Below are positions 32,982 to 41,395 of a stretch of DNA of 64,000 nucleotides, in pieces. How positions within the stretch are numbered: the stretch's first letter is position 1; each line of letters opens with the position of its first letter. The notes under the pieces were generated by a model. The model worked only from the letters and a program-made list of their open reading frames with translations, was not told where the DNA came from and did not search any database. Origin of the DNA: Nocardioides alkalitolerans DSM 16699 (lineage in GTDB: Bacteria; Actinomycetota; Actinomycetes; Propionibacteriales; Nocardioidaceae). The stretch spans positions 62,001 through 126,000 of the forward strand of contig NZ_AUFN01000015.1 of NCBI RefSeq assembly GCF_000426525.1, given 5' to 3'. Both the position numbers and the translations under genes were made by a program.

Positions 32982-34280
32982 GTGACGGGATCGAGGGGAA
33001 CGCTACGGGAGATGCTCCGTGGCGGTGCGGGCGTGGCGGTCGCCATGGCCGTGATGAACGTGGGCACGTACGGCTTCACCCTCGTGGCGGCCCGCATGCT
33101 CGGCCCGCGGGAATACAGCGCCGTCGCGGCCCTCATGGGTCTCCTCATGATCGTCAACGTGCTCTCGCTCGGGCTGCAGGCCACGGGGGCGCGCCAGGTG
33201 GCGTCGGCCCCGGGCGACCGCGCCGAGATCGAGAACCGGATCCTCGTCACCGCCGACCGGGCCGCCTGGGTGCTGGGAGCGGTCTGCCTGCTGCTGAGCC
33301 CCCTGGTCACCCACCTGTTCTCGTTGGACTCCTGGTGGCCGGCCGCGCTCGTGGCGCTGACCGCCGTGCCGCTCACGAAGATGGGCGGCCAGGCCGGCAT
33401 CTTCCAGGGCGAGAAGGAGTGGCGGCCGCTCGCCGGCATCTACCTCGCCATGGGCCTCGGCCGTCTCGCGTGCGGCGGGGTCGGCCTGCTGATCGCCCCC
33501 AACGCCACCGGCGCCATGGCCGGCGTGCTCGTCGGCGCGGTGCTGCCGATCATCGTCGGCGGGACGGCCCTGCGACGCCGGCGCGGCGAGAGCGCCGCGG
33601 CCCCCGAGGTGCGGTCGGTGCTGCGGGAGGTCTCGCACAACTCCCACGCGCTGCTGGCCTTCTTCGCCCTCACCAACGCCGACGTCGTGCTGGCCCGCAT
33701 CCTGCTCGACGCTCACGACGCCGGGCTCTACGCCGGCGGGCTCATCCTCACCAAGGCCGTGCTCTTCCTGCCCCAGTTCGTCGTCGTCATCGTCTTCCCG
33801 TCGATGGCCGCCGACAACGGCGACGGCGGCTCGCAGCGGATGTACCTGCGCGGCCTCGCCCTGGTCGGCGGCATCGGGATCGTGGCGACCGCGGGGGCCT
33901 TCGTGCTCGACGACCTCGCCGTCGTCTTCGTCGGCGGTGCCGAGTACGCCGAGATCCGCTCCGAGGTCTGGGCCTTCGCGGTGCTCGGCACCGTGCTCGC
34001 CATGACCCAGGTGATGGTCTACGAGGTCGTCGCCCGCCAGCACCGCCGCGCCGTGTACGCCGTCTGGGCCGGGCTGGCGGTCATGCTCGCCGTGGCGCCC
34101 CTGCTGGCGAGCGAGACGGCGCTGCTCGCCACCGTGGTGGCGATCAACGCCGTCGTGCTCGTCGGGCTGGTGCTGTTCGCGTCAGTGAGCGGCCGCGTGC
34201 CAGCTGACGCCCGTGCCGACGGAGACGTCGAGCGGCACGGTGAGGTCGGCAGCGCCGGCCATCTGCGTCCGGACGAGTGA
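32982..34280 (+). CDS. Oligosaccharide flippase (Wzx/MATE-like) family protein
   Basis: A 432-residue polysaccharide transport family membrane protein with about 11-12 predicted helices (for example GVAVAMAVMNVGTYGFTLVA, then ALLAFFALTNADVVLARIL near residue 225). The N-terminal RMLGPREYSAVAALMGL motif is typical of O-antigen/teichuronic flippases. It would move a lipid-linked saccharide across the membrane, fitting the preceding envelope genes. GTG 32982 is the start. It is divergent from the Rv0226c-like gene (79-bp gap), and its last 99 bases run into the antisense end of polA. Confidence 0.85.
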   Translation: MTGSRGTLREMLRGGAGVAVAMAVMNVGTYGFTLVAARMLGPREYSAVAALMGLLMIVNVLSLGLQATGARQVASAPGDRAEIENRILVTADRAAWVLGAVCLLLSPLVTHLFSLDSWWPAALVALTAVPLTKMGGQAGIFQGEKEWRPLAGIYLAMGLGRLACGGVGLLIAPNATGAMAGVLVGAVLPIIVGGTALRRRRGESAAAPEVRSVLREVSHNSHALLAFFALTNADVVLARILLDAHDAGLYAGGLILTKAVLFLPQFVVVIVFPSMAADNGDGGSQRMYLRGLALVGGIGIVATAGAFVLDDLAVVFVGGAEYAEIRSEVWAFAVLGTVLAMTQVMVYEVVARQHRRAVYAVWAGLAVMLAVAPLLASETALLATVVAINAVVLVGLVLFASVSGRVPADARADGDVERHGEVGSAGHLRPDE

Positions 34281-36935
34281 CTCCAGCGCCTCCTCCTCGC
34301 CGGGCACGACCTCGAGCACCAGCTCGTCGTGCACCTGCAGCAGCAGCCGTGACGCCAGGCCCTCCTGCTCGAGGGCCTGCTGCACGTCGAGCATCGCGAC
34401 CTTGATCAGGTCGGCGGCCGAGCCCTGGATGGGCGCGTTGAGCGCCATCCGCTCCGCCATCTCGCGACGCTGGCGGTTGTCGCTCGTGAGGTCGGGCAGG
34501 TAGCGGCGACGACCCAGGATCGTCTCGGTGAACCCGCTGCGCCGGGCCTCGTCGACGATGCCGCCGAGGTAGTCGCGCACCCCGCCGAACGTCTCGAAGT
34601 ACTCGTCCATCAGCACCTGCGCCTCGCCGGGCTTGATGCGCAGCTGCTGGCCGAGCCCGTACGCCGACAGCCCGTAGGCCAGGCCGTAGTTCATCGCCTT
34701 GATCTTCGCCCGCTCCTCGACGCCGACCGCGTCGACGGGCACGTCGAAGACGCGCGCCGCGGTGATGGAGTGGAAGTCCTGGCCCGACCGGAACGCCTCC
34801 GTCAGGCCCTCGTCGAGCGACAGATGGGCCATGATGCGCATCTCGATCTGGCTGTAGTCGGCCGTCATCAGCGTGGCGTAGCCGTCGCCGACGACGAACG
34901 CCTCACGGATCCGCCGGCCCTCCTCGGTGCGCACCGGGATGTTCTGCAGGTTCGGGTCGGTGCTGGAGAGCCGGCCCGTCGCCGCGATCAGCTGGTTGAA
35001 GGTCGTGTGGATGCGCCCGTCGGGCTGCACCGTCTTCATCAATCCCTCGACGGTCTGGCGCAGCCGCGCCACGTCCCGGTGGCGCAGCAGGGCGGCCAGG
35101 AACGGGTGCTCCGTCTTCTCGAACAGCGTCTTCAGCGCGTCGGCGTCGGTCGTGTACCCGGTCTTCGTGCGCTTGGTCTTCGGCATGTCGAGCTCGTCGA
35201 ACAGCACCACCTGCAGCTGCTTCGGCGAGCCGAGGTTGATCTCCTTGCCGATGGCGTCGAACGCCTCCTGGGCCGCGGTGCGCACCGAGTCGGCGAACTC
35301 CGACTCCAGCTCCTCGAGCTTCGGCACGTCGACGGCGACGCCCGTCTGCTCCATGAGCGTCAGCAGGCGCACGAGCGGCAGCTCGACGCCGGAGAGCAGC
35401 GCCGTACCCCCGTGCTCCTCGACCTCGACGTCGAGCGCCTCGGCCAGGTCGAGCACGGCCCGGGCGTGCAGCATCGCGGTCGTCGCGACACCGGAGTCCT
35501 CGTCGAACAGCAGGCCCTGGTCACCCGCCTCCTCGCCCGTGCTCAGCTCGCGCTTGAGGTAGCGCACCGTGAGGTCGGCCAGGTCGTAGGACCGCTGGTC
35601 GGGGCGCACGAGGTAGGCCGCGAGCGCGGTGTCGCTCGCGACGCCCTCGAGGCGCCAGCCCTGGGCGGCGATCGCCAGCGCCGGGCCCTTCGCGTCGTGG
35701 AGCACCTTCGGACGGGTCGCGTCGGCGAGCCAGTCGGCCAGCGCGACGTCGTCGGCCTGGCTCATCGTCTCGACGTCGACGTACGCCGCCCGGCCGTCGG
35801 CCACCGCGAGGCCGAGACCGTCGACGCGGCCCGTGCCGGCGCCCCAGCTGCCGCGCACGTGGACCCCCACCCGCTCGGTGCCGAGCGTGCCGATCCAGTC
35901 GGCGACGGCGTCGGCGGCCAGCTGCGCCCCGTCGAGGTCGAAGCCGCCCTCCGTGATCTCCTCCTCCGACTCCAGCGTCTCGAAGAGCCGCTCGCGCAGC
36001 ACCCGGAACTCGAGGCCGTCGAAGAGCGTGTGCACCTCCTGGCGGTCCCACGGCTGGCGCAGCAGCTCGGTCGGCCGGGCCGGGAGGGAGAGGTCGGTGA
36101 CGAGCCGGTTGAGGTGGCGGTTGCGGATCACGTCACCGAGGTGGGCACGCAGGTTCTCGCCCGCCTTGCCCTTGATCTGGTCGGCGCGCGCGATCACGTT
36201 GTCGAGCCCGTCGTACGTCGTGATCCACTTCGCGGCCGTCTTCGGGCCCACGCCCGGCACGCCGGGGAGGTTGTCGGAGTCCTCGCCCACGAGCGCGGCG
36301 AGCTCGGGGTAGCGGTGGGGCGGCAGCCCGTAGCGCTCCTCCACCGCGGCCGGGGTCATGCGGGCCAGCTCGCTGACGCCGCGCATGGGGTAGAGCACCG
36401 TGGTCGTGTCGTTGACCAGCTGGAGCGAGTCGCGGTCGCCCGTGAGGATCAGGACCTCGAACCCGTCGGCCACGGCCTGCGTGGCGAGGGTCGCGATGAT
36501 GTCGTCGGCCTCGAAGCCGTCGGAGTCCATGTGCCGGATGCGCAGCGCGTCCAGGACCTCCTTGATCAGCGGCAGCTGGCTCGAGAACTCGCCCGGGGTC
36601 TTGGCGCGCTTCGCCTTGTACTCCGAGTACTCCTCCAGCCGGAACGTCTGCCGCGACTTGTCGAACGCCACCGCGAGGTGGGTGGGCGTCTCGTCGCGCA
36701 GCACGTTGATGAGCATCGAGGTGAAGCCGTAGACCGCGTTGGTGAACTGCCCCGTCGTCGTGGAGAAGTTCTCGACCGGCAGCGCGAAGAACGCGCGGTA
36801 GGCCAGCGAGTGGCCGTCGAGCAGCAGGAGCCGGGGGCGCTCCCCCTCCGGCGCGGCGGGCTCGACGGGCAGGCCGTCGGGGTCGACCTCGGGGCTGGCG
36901 TCGGGGCTGGCGGCGGGGGTGGAGTCGGGCACCAC
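34182..36935 (-). CDS. polA: DNA polymerase I
   Basis: A 917-residue DNA polymerase I. Residues about 33-320 are the 5'-3' nuclease (LLLLDGHSLAYRAFF, SDGFEADDIIATLA, ILTGDRDSLQLV, GVPGVGPKTAAKW). The middle region shows no DxE metal motif for 3'-5' proofreading, as in other actinobacteria. The C-terminal polymerase carries motif A DYSQIEMRIMAHLS, motif B KAMNYGLAYG and motif C LQVHDELVLEV. It fills gaps after Okazaki-fragment removal and repair. ATG 36935 gives a 30-residue Pro/Asp-rich leader typical of this group. Its end overlaps the convergent flippase gene by 99 bases. Confidence 0.97.
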   Translation of the reverse strand: MVPDSTPAASPDASPEVDPDGLPVEPAAPEGERPRLLLLDGHSLAYRAFFALPVENFSTTTGQFTNAVYGFTSMLINVLRDETPTHLAVAFDKSRQTFRLEEYSEYKAKRAKTPGEFSSQLPLIKEVLDALRIRHMDSDGFEADDIIATLATQAVADGFEVLILTGDRDSLQLVNDTTTVLYPMRGVSELARMTPAAVEERYGLPPHRYPELAALVGEDSDNLPGVPGVGPKTAAKWITTYDGLDNVIARADQIKGKAGENLRAHLGDVIRNRHLNRLVTDLSLPARPTELLRQPWDRQEVHTLFDGLEFRVLRERLFETLESEEEITEGGFDLDGAQLAADAVADWIGTLGTERVGVHVRGSWGAGTGRVDGLGLAVADGRAAYVDVETMSQADDVALADWLADATRPKVLHDAKGPALAIAAQGWRLEGVASDTALAAYLVRPDQRSYDLADLTVRYLKRELSTGEEAGDQGLLFDEDSGVATTAMLHARAVLDLAEALDVEVEEHGGTALLSGVELPLVRLLTLMEQTGVAVDVPKLEELESEFADSVRTAAQEAFDAIGKEINLGSPKQLQVVLFDELDMPKTKRTKTGYTTDADALKTLFEKTEHPFLAALLRHRDVARLRQTVEGLMKTVQPDGRIHTTFNQLIAATGRLSSTDPNLQNIPVRTEEGRRIREAFVVGDGYATLMTADYSQIEMRIMAHLSLDEGLTEAFRSGQDFHSITAARVFDVPVDAVGVEERAKIKAMNYGLAYGLSAYGLGQQLRIKPGEAQVLMDEYFETFGGVRDYLGGIVDEARRSGFTETILGRRRYLPDLTSDNRQRREMAERMALNAPIQGSAADLIKVAMLDVQQALEQEGLASRLLLQVHDELVLEVVPGEEEALESLVRTQMAGAADLTVPLDVSVGTGVSWHAAAH

Positions 36936-37031
36936 GCGACTCTATCGCCGGGCACCGACGGTCCACCCGTTCGCCCGCCGCGCGACGACCCCCGCGCCGC
37001 ACGGACGCCTCGGCGACGCACAATGACACCC

Positions 37032-37481
37032 ATGAGCGACTCCGCAGACGCCCCGGCCACGCCGTCCCTCGAGGACTTCATCGCGGCGATGCCGCAGGGC
37101 ATGGGTGCCCTCAACGACAAGATGGGCATCGAGCTCGTCGAGGTCGGACCGGACCGCCTCGTCGCGACGATGCCGGTCGAGGGCAACACCCAGCCCTACG
37201 GTCTCCTCCACGGCGGCGCGTCGGTGGTGCTGGCCGAGAGCCTGGGGTCAATGGGCTCGGCACTGCACGCCTACCCGGACCGCGCACCCGTCGGCGTCGA
37301 CATCAACGCCACCCACCACCGGGCGGCCACCTCGGGCGTCGTGACCGGGACGGCGACGCCCCTGCACCTGGGCCGCACCATGGCGTCGTTCGAGGTCGTC
37401 GTCACCGACGAGCGCGACCGCCGCATCTGCACGGCGCGCATCACCTGCGCGCTGATCCCGACCGACCGCGTCCCGCGCTGA
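37032..37481 (+). CDS. PaaI family thioesterase (hotdog fold)
   Basis: A 149-residue single-hotdog thioesterase of the PaaI/YdiI type. The active-site stretch is PYGLLHGGASVVLAESLGSM near residue 56, with HGG and the downstream acidic E, and VGVDINATHHR follows. It hydrolyses an acyl- or aryl-CoA thioester; 1,4-dihydroxy-2-naphthoyl-CoA or phenylacetyl-type substrates are common in the family. ATG 37032 is chosen, with ATG 37023 three codons upstream as alternative. It is divergent from polA with about 95 bp between starts. A hairpin at 37488-37513 ends it. Confidence 0.9.
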   Translation: MSDSADAPATPSLEDFIAAMPQGMGALNDKMGIELVEVGPDRLVATMPVEGNTQPYGLLHGGASVVLAESLGSMGSALHAYPDRAPVGVDINATHHRAATSGVVTGTATPLHLGRTMASFEVVVTDERDRRICTARITCALIPTDRVPR

Positions 37482-37487
37482 CGAGGG

Positions 37488-37513
37488 GACCCGGCCCGGA
37501 CGGGCGCCGGGTC
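37488..37513. terminator. Terminator between thioesterase and GNAT genes
   Basis: GACCCGGC (37488-37495) pairs with GCCGGGTC (37506-37513), with an inner CCG/CGG pair. It lies between converging genes and includes the GNAT stop codon. Confidence 0.6.
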
Positions 37514-38075
37514 AGCCGACGCGCGGGCTCGTGCGCCGCATGGAGCGGCGGGCCGCGAGCACGTGCGTGAGCTGCTGGCGGCCCTGGGCACGCGCCATCG
37601 TCGGTCGCATGGCGGTGATCCGGGCGCGCACGGCCGACGTCGGGGCGATGCGCAGCGACGCCCGCGTGGCCAGGCCGAGGCGGGCCATGAAGCGGTTCGC
37701 GTCGCGCGACGTGCTGAGGGAGGCCGTCGACACCTGCGGCACGTCGTGCTCCTCGGCGAAGGCCACGCCGGCCTCGACGAGGGCCCGCCCCACGCCGCGA
37801 CGTCGGTGGTCGACGAGCACGGTCGGCGACACGATGTGCACGACCGGCGTCAGGTTGAGCGGGGAGACCGTGGCGACCTGGAGCAGCACGGCACCGGCGA
37901 ACTCGCCGCCGTACTCGGCGACCACGATGCGCATCTCGAGGTCGCCCTGACCCTTGTCGATGAGGTGGACGACGTCGAGGTCGCAGTCCTCTGAGCGCAG
38001 CGAGTGCCGCCAGAGGTCGGCGAGGTCGGGGGCGTCCTCAGGGACGGCGTCGCGTAGAACGAGGGGGGACGCCAT
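37512..38075 (-). CDS. GNAT family N-acetyltransferase
   Basis: A 187-residue GNAT protein. The acetyl-CoA motif is seen as VLVDHRRRGVGRALVEAGVAF near residue 96 (R-R-x-G-V-G-R), preceded by the VHIVSP strand and followed by VSTASLSTSRDANRFMARLG, as in domain B. The C-terminal 30 residues are basic. ATG 38075 is chosen because MASPLVLRDAVPEDAPDLADL is a typical GNAT start; the open frame extends to 38153. The substrate is unknown. It is divergent from the DUF554 gene. Confidence 0.85.
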   Translation of the reverse strand: MASPLVLRDAVPEDAPDLADLWRHSLRSEDCDLDVVHLIDKGQGDLEMRIVVAEYGGEFAGAVLLQVATVSPLNLTPVVHIVSPTVLVDHRRRGVGRALVEAGVAFAEEHDVPQVSTASLSTSRDANRFMARLGLATRASLRIAPTSAVRARITAMRPTMARAQGRQQLTHVLAARRSMRRTSPRVG

Positions 38076-38292
38076 CACCGCACCACTGCCGTCATCGTGT
38101 GTGCCTTCCACTGCCCAGGGAGACGTCTGACCGAGCCGGTCAGGGCCGTGCATCTGCTCAACCGGCGACCGCCCCCACCCCGGGCGCCGCCGACCACCCT
38201 ACGCTCGCTCCCGCCGGCTTCACAGCGGAGTCGGGCAAGCCGGTGGACGACCGGGGATCCACCCGGGCGCCGACCCGGAGAGGAGTGCGGAA

Positions 38293-39051
38293 GTGTTCAC
38301 CGGAAGCGGCACCGTCGTCAACGTCGCGACCGTCCTGGTCGGCTCGGGCATCGGGGTGGCCCTCGGCCACCGGCTCCCCGAACGCGTACGACGGGTGGTC
38401 ACCGACGGCCTCGGCCTCGTGACCCTCCTGGTGGCCGGGACGTCCGCCGTGGCCGTGCTCGACCCCTCCCTCGCCGCCGCCGTCGGGAGCGGCGTGCCCA
38501 TGCTGGTCGTGCTCGGCGCCGTGCTGGTCGGAGGGATCGTCGGCGCGGCGCTCGACCTCGACGGCCGGCTGGTCGCGCTCGGGGGCTGGGTGCAGCGGCG
38601 CCTGAGCCGCGGCGGTGACCCGGCGGCGCCGACCGCGTCGTCCGAGCGCTTCGTCGCGGGGTTCGTCGCCGCGTCGCTCGTCTTCTGCACCGGACCCCTC
38701 ACCGTGCTCGGGTCCCTCACCGACGGACTCGGGGGCGGCGCCGAGCAGCTGTACCTCAAGGCCACCCTCGACGGCTTCGCCGCGATCGCCTTCGCCGCCA
38801 CCTTCGGCTGGGGCGTGGCGGCCAGCGCCCTGACGATCGTGGTGGTGCAGGGCGGGCTCACGGTCGTCGGGCTGCTGCTGGGCGACGTGCTGCCCGACGC
38901 CCACGTCGCCGCGCTCAGCGCGGTGGGCGGGGTGCTGCTCGTCGGGGTCGCGCTCCGGCTGCTCGACGTGAAGCAGGTGGCCGTCGCCTCCCTCCTGCCG
39001 GCGCTCGTGGTCGCCCCCGTGCTGGTGGAGGTGCTCGTGCGCGTGCGGTGA
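38293..39051 (+). CDS. DUF554 family membrane protein
   Basis: A 252-residue DUF554 protein with about 7 predicted helices. Seen: the family start GSGTVVNVATVLVGSGIGVALG (residues 4-25), and VAGFVAASLVFCTGPLTVLGSL near residue 120 with the conserved FCTGP. Members are sometimes called possible transporters; the function is not known. GTG 38293 is preceded by GGAGAGGAGTG. It ends 210 bp before the livK-like gene, and the 210 bp contains no gene but may hold its promoter. Confidence 0.85.
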   Translation: MFTGSGTVVNVATVLVGSGIGVALGHRLPERVRRVVTDGLGLVTLLVAGTSAVAVLDPSLAAAVGSGVPMLVVLGAVLVGGIVGAALDLDGRLVALGGWVQRRLSRGGDPAAPTASSERFVAGFVAASLVFCTGPLTVLGSLTDGLGGGAEQLYLKATLDGFAAIAFAATFGWGVAASALTIVVVQGGLTVVGLLLGDVLPDAHVAALSAVGGVLLVGVALRLLDVKQVAVASLLPALVVAPVLVEVLVRVR

Positions 39052-39261
39052 GCCACGTTGCTCAACTGCGGCACAAGCGCACCACAAGGACTCACCCGCG
39101 CAGGCGCGCGTTCGTCGCCCTCACGGCGCCGGATGGTCACGAAACGGCCACAAATCACCGTGTCTTCCCGAGTCGGCCCCGCAGGCGGTGCCAGGCGACT
39201 AGTTTCCCACCAGACGCCGCCGGCTCCCGCCGCGGCGATCCCGAGATTCAACGGAGGATTG

Positions 39262-40611
39262 ATGAAGAGCAGGTCCACCACCTTCCGTCTGGCCGCGATC
39301 GCGACGGCCGGCGTGCTCGCGCTCAGCGCCTGTGGCGGCGGCGACGAGGCCGACGACGAGTCCTCGTCGTCCGACGGCTCCTCCAGCACCGCGGCGGAGA
39401 CGTCCGAGGACTTCACGAACGACGTCTGCGAGGGTGGCACCACCAGCGCCGACACCTTCAAGGCCGGCGGCATCCTGCCGATCACCGGCAACCTGGCCTT
39501 CCTCGGCCCGCCGGAGATCGCGGGCGTCGGCCTCGCCGTCAACGACATCAACGCCGCGGGCGGCGTCGGCGGAGCCGACGCATGCCACCAGATCGAGGAC
39601 TCCGGTGACGCCACCGACCTCTCGATCGCCCAGGCCTCCGCCGGCAACCTGGTCTCGTCCGACGTCTCGGTCGTCGTCGGTGCCGCCTCGTCCAGCGTCA
39701 CGGAGGGCGTCGTCCAGACGTTCACCGACGCCGGCGTCGTGCAGATCTCCCCCGCCAACACGGCGGTCAGCCTCAGCGGCGTCTCGCCGTTCTACTTCCG
39801 CACCGCTCCCCCGGACACGATCCAGGGCAACGCGCTCGGCAACCTGATCGCGTCGGACGGCTACTCCCGCGTCGCCTTCATCACCTTCTCGGACACCTAC
39901 GGCACCGGTCTGCGTGACGTCGTCCAGGAGACGATCGAGGCCAGCGGCGGCGAGTGCACCTACGGCTGCACGGGCGACGGCGACGAGTTCCCCCCCGGTG
40001 AGACCCAGCTCGGCACCACGGTCCAGGCCGCCGTCGACTCGAACCCGGACGCCATCGTCGTCCTCGCGTTCGACGAGACCAAGGCCATCGTCCCGGCGCT
40101 CGACGCGACGGGCTTCGACATGTCGAAGACCTACTACACCGACGGCAACACCGCGTCGTACGAGGAGGACTTCGAGCCCGGTGTCATGGAGGGTGCCCAG
40201 GGCACCATCCCCGGCGCCGACGCCTCGGAGGAGTTCAAGGCCCGCGCGTCCGGCTGGGCCGAGGTCGGCGGCGACGGTCCGCTGAGCGACTACTCGTACA
40301 CGGCTGAGTCCTACGACGCCACCATCCTCGCCGCGCTCGCCGCGGTGAAGGGCGGCTCCACCGACCCGCAGACGATCCGCGACAACCTCGTCGCCGTCTC
40401 GGGTGGCACCGACGGTGAGGAGTGCACCACCTACGCCGACTGCGTCGAGCTCCTCGACGGCGGCTCGGAGATCTCCTACACCGGCCCGTCGGGCATCGGT
40501 CCTCTGAACGAGGACGGCGACCCGACGTCGGCGTTCATCGGGATCTACAGCTTCGACGAGAACAACGTGAACGTCTTCCAGAGCACCGTCGAGGGCGCGC
40601 TCGCGGAGTGA
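39262..40611 (+). CDS. Branched-chain amino acid-type ABC transporter substrate-binding lipoprotein
   Basis: A 449-residue lipoprotein of the LivK/periplasmic-binding type I family. Residues 1-23 form a lipoprotein signal ending in the lipobox LSAC, with Cys23 as the lipidation site. A Ser/Asp-rich linker follows, then the binding fold (FKAGGILPITGNLAFLGPPE, VVVGAASSSVTEGVV, SPANTAVSLSG, FYFRTAPPD, YTAESYDATILAALAAV). It captures an amino acid or related ligand outside the membrane for the LivHMGF permease encoded on the opposite strand. ATG 39262 is preceded by ACGGAGG. A strong terminator follows at 40653. Confidence 0.92.
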   Translation: MKSRSTTFRLAAIATAGVLALSACGGGDEADDESSSSDGSSSTAAETSEDFTNDVCEGGTTSADTFKAGGILPITGNLAFLGPPEIAGVGLAVNDINAAGGVGGADACHQIEDSGDATDLSIAQASAGNLVSSDVSVVVGAASSSVTEGVVQTFTDAGVVQISPANTAVSLSGVSPFYFRTAPPDTIQGNALGNLIASDGYSRVAFITFSDTYGTGLRDVVQETIEASGGECTYGCTGDGDEFPPGETQLGTTVQAAVDSNPDAIVVLAFDETKAIVPALDATGFDMSKTYYTDGNTASYEEDFEPGVMEGAQGTIPGADASEEFKARASGWAEVGGDGPLSDYSYTAESYDATILAALAAVKGGSTDPQTIRDNLVAVSGGTDGEECTTYADCVELLDGGSEISYTGPSGIGPLNEDGDPTSAFIGIYSFDENNVNVFQSTVEGALAE

Positions 40612-40652
40612 CCATCCACACCTGCTCCACCTGATCCACCTGCTCCACCGCG

Positions 40653-40682
40653 AAGGCCCCGGACCTCCTGGTCCGGGGCCTT
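40653..40682 (+). terminator. Rho-independent terminator of the substrate-binding protein gene
   Basis: AAGGCCCCGGACC at 40653-40665, loop TCCT, then GGTCCGGGGCCTT at 40670-40682, followed by TTC. A 13-bp stem 42 bp after the stop at 40611 with a short T-run. Confidence 0.9.
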
Positions 40683-40689
40683 TCGCATG

Positions 40690-40731
40690 CCCGGGGGCCT
40701 CCGCGTGCCCGGGGGCCTCCGCGTGCCCGGG
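40690..40731. repeat. 18-bp tandem repeat, 2.3 copies
   Basis: CCCGGGGGCCTCCGCGTG occurs at 40690-40707 and again at 40708-40725 without change, followed by a partial CCCGGG. It lies directly after the terminator of the substrate-binding protein gene. Confidence 0.85.
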
Positions 40732-40749
40732 AGCACGGCCGGGGGTGCG

Positions 40750-40810
40750 GTAGTCCCTGACGTAGTGGTCGCCGGCTCGCCCGCCGGACGACCACTACGT
40801 CAGGGACTAC
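40750..40810. repeat. Long hairpin: perfect 22-bp inverted repeat
   Basis: Bases 40750-40771 (starting GTAGTCCCTGACG) are the exact reverse complement of 40789-40810. The 17-base interior holds a further CCGGC/GCCGG pair, giving about 27 paired bases with one bulge. The end sequence GTAGTCC-TGACG is shared with the two type-B repeats downstream, so it is a diverged member. Confidence 0.85.
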
Positions 40811-40855
40811 TCGACCCGGTCGGGGCGGTGACCCAAGGTCGTGGCACCACCGGAG

Positions 40856-40895
40856 GTCATCCGCACCGAGCCCCCGGGGCCACCATCCGGATGAC
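40856..40895. repeat. Type A repeat, copy 1 (40 bp)
   Basis: Runs from GTCATCCG to CGGATGAC, which are exact reverse complements, around an inner GCCCCCGGGGC palindrome. Copies 2-4 are at 40951-40990, 41172-41211 and 41396-41435. Confidence 0.85.
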
Positions 40896-40950
40896 GTCCG
40901 CCCACCGCCCTGCACCGCCGCGATCGCCGTACCCCCGGCAGACACCGGAG

Positions 40951-40990
40951 GTCATCCGCACCGAACCCCCGGGGCCACCATCCGCATGAC
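40951..40990. repeat. Type A repeat, copy 2
   Basis: Same 40-bp unit as copy 1. Its right arm reads CGCATGAC, so the arm pairing has one mismatch. It lies 95 bp after copy 1. Confidence 0.85.
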
Positions 40991-41005
40991 GTCCGCCCCC
41001 GGGGT

Positions 41006-41073
41006 CGGGTAGTCCGTGACGACCTGCCGGGCTCCCACGGCGTGTCGAGCGGCAGAACGTCACGGACCACCCG
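41006..41073. repeat. Type B repeat, copy 1 (hairpin)
   Basis: CGGGTAGTCCGTGACG at 41006-41021 pairs with 41058-41073 with a single mismatch; CTGCC/GGCAG inside extends the stem. The same unit, perfect, is at 41227-41294. Confidence 0.85.
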
Positions 41074-41171
41074 ACGCGGCAGAGGCACCACCACCTCATG
41101 GACGACGTCGTACGACGGCCCGCCCACCGCCCTGCGCCGCCGCGATCGCCGTACCCCGGAGAACAGCGGAC

Positions 41172-41211
41172 GTCATCCGCACCGAGCCCCCGGGGCCACC
41201 ACCCGCATGAC
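41172..41211. repeat. Type A repeat, copy 3
   Basis: 221 bp after copy 2, exactly the spacing of the two type-B hairpins, so the two families move as one 221-bp block. Right arm again CGCATGAC. Confidence 0.85.
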
Positions 41212-41226
41212 GTCCGCCCCCGGGGC

Positions 41227-41294
41227 CGGGTAGTCCGTGACGACCTGCCGGGCTCCCCCGGCGTGTCGAGCGGCAGAACGTCACGGACTACCCG
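41227..41294. repeat. Type B repeat, copy 2 (perfect 16-bp hairpin)
   Basis: CGGGTAGTCCGTGACG (41227-41242) pairs perfectly with 41279-41294; the interior again contains CTGCC/GGCAG. Nearly identical to copy 1. Confidence 0.85.
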
Positions 41295-41395
41295 ACCCGG
41301 CAGAGGCACCACCCCGTGGACGACGTCGTACGACGGCCCGCCCACCGCCCTCGCCGCCGCGATCGCCGTACCCCGGAGAACGCCGAAAGCCGGAC

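Noticed and set aside
40750..40810. Transposon end or miniature inverted-repeat element with target duplication
   Set aside because: The long palindrome has no flanking direct target repeat that I can see and no transposase is in the window; kept as an unclassified repeat instead.
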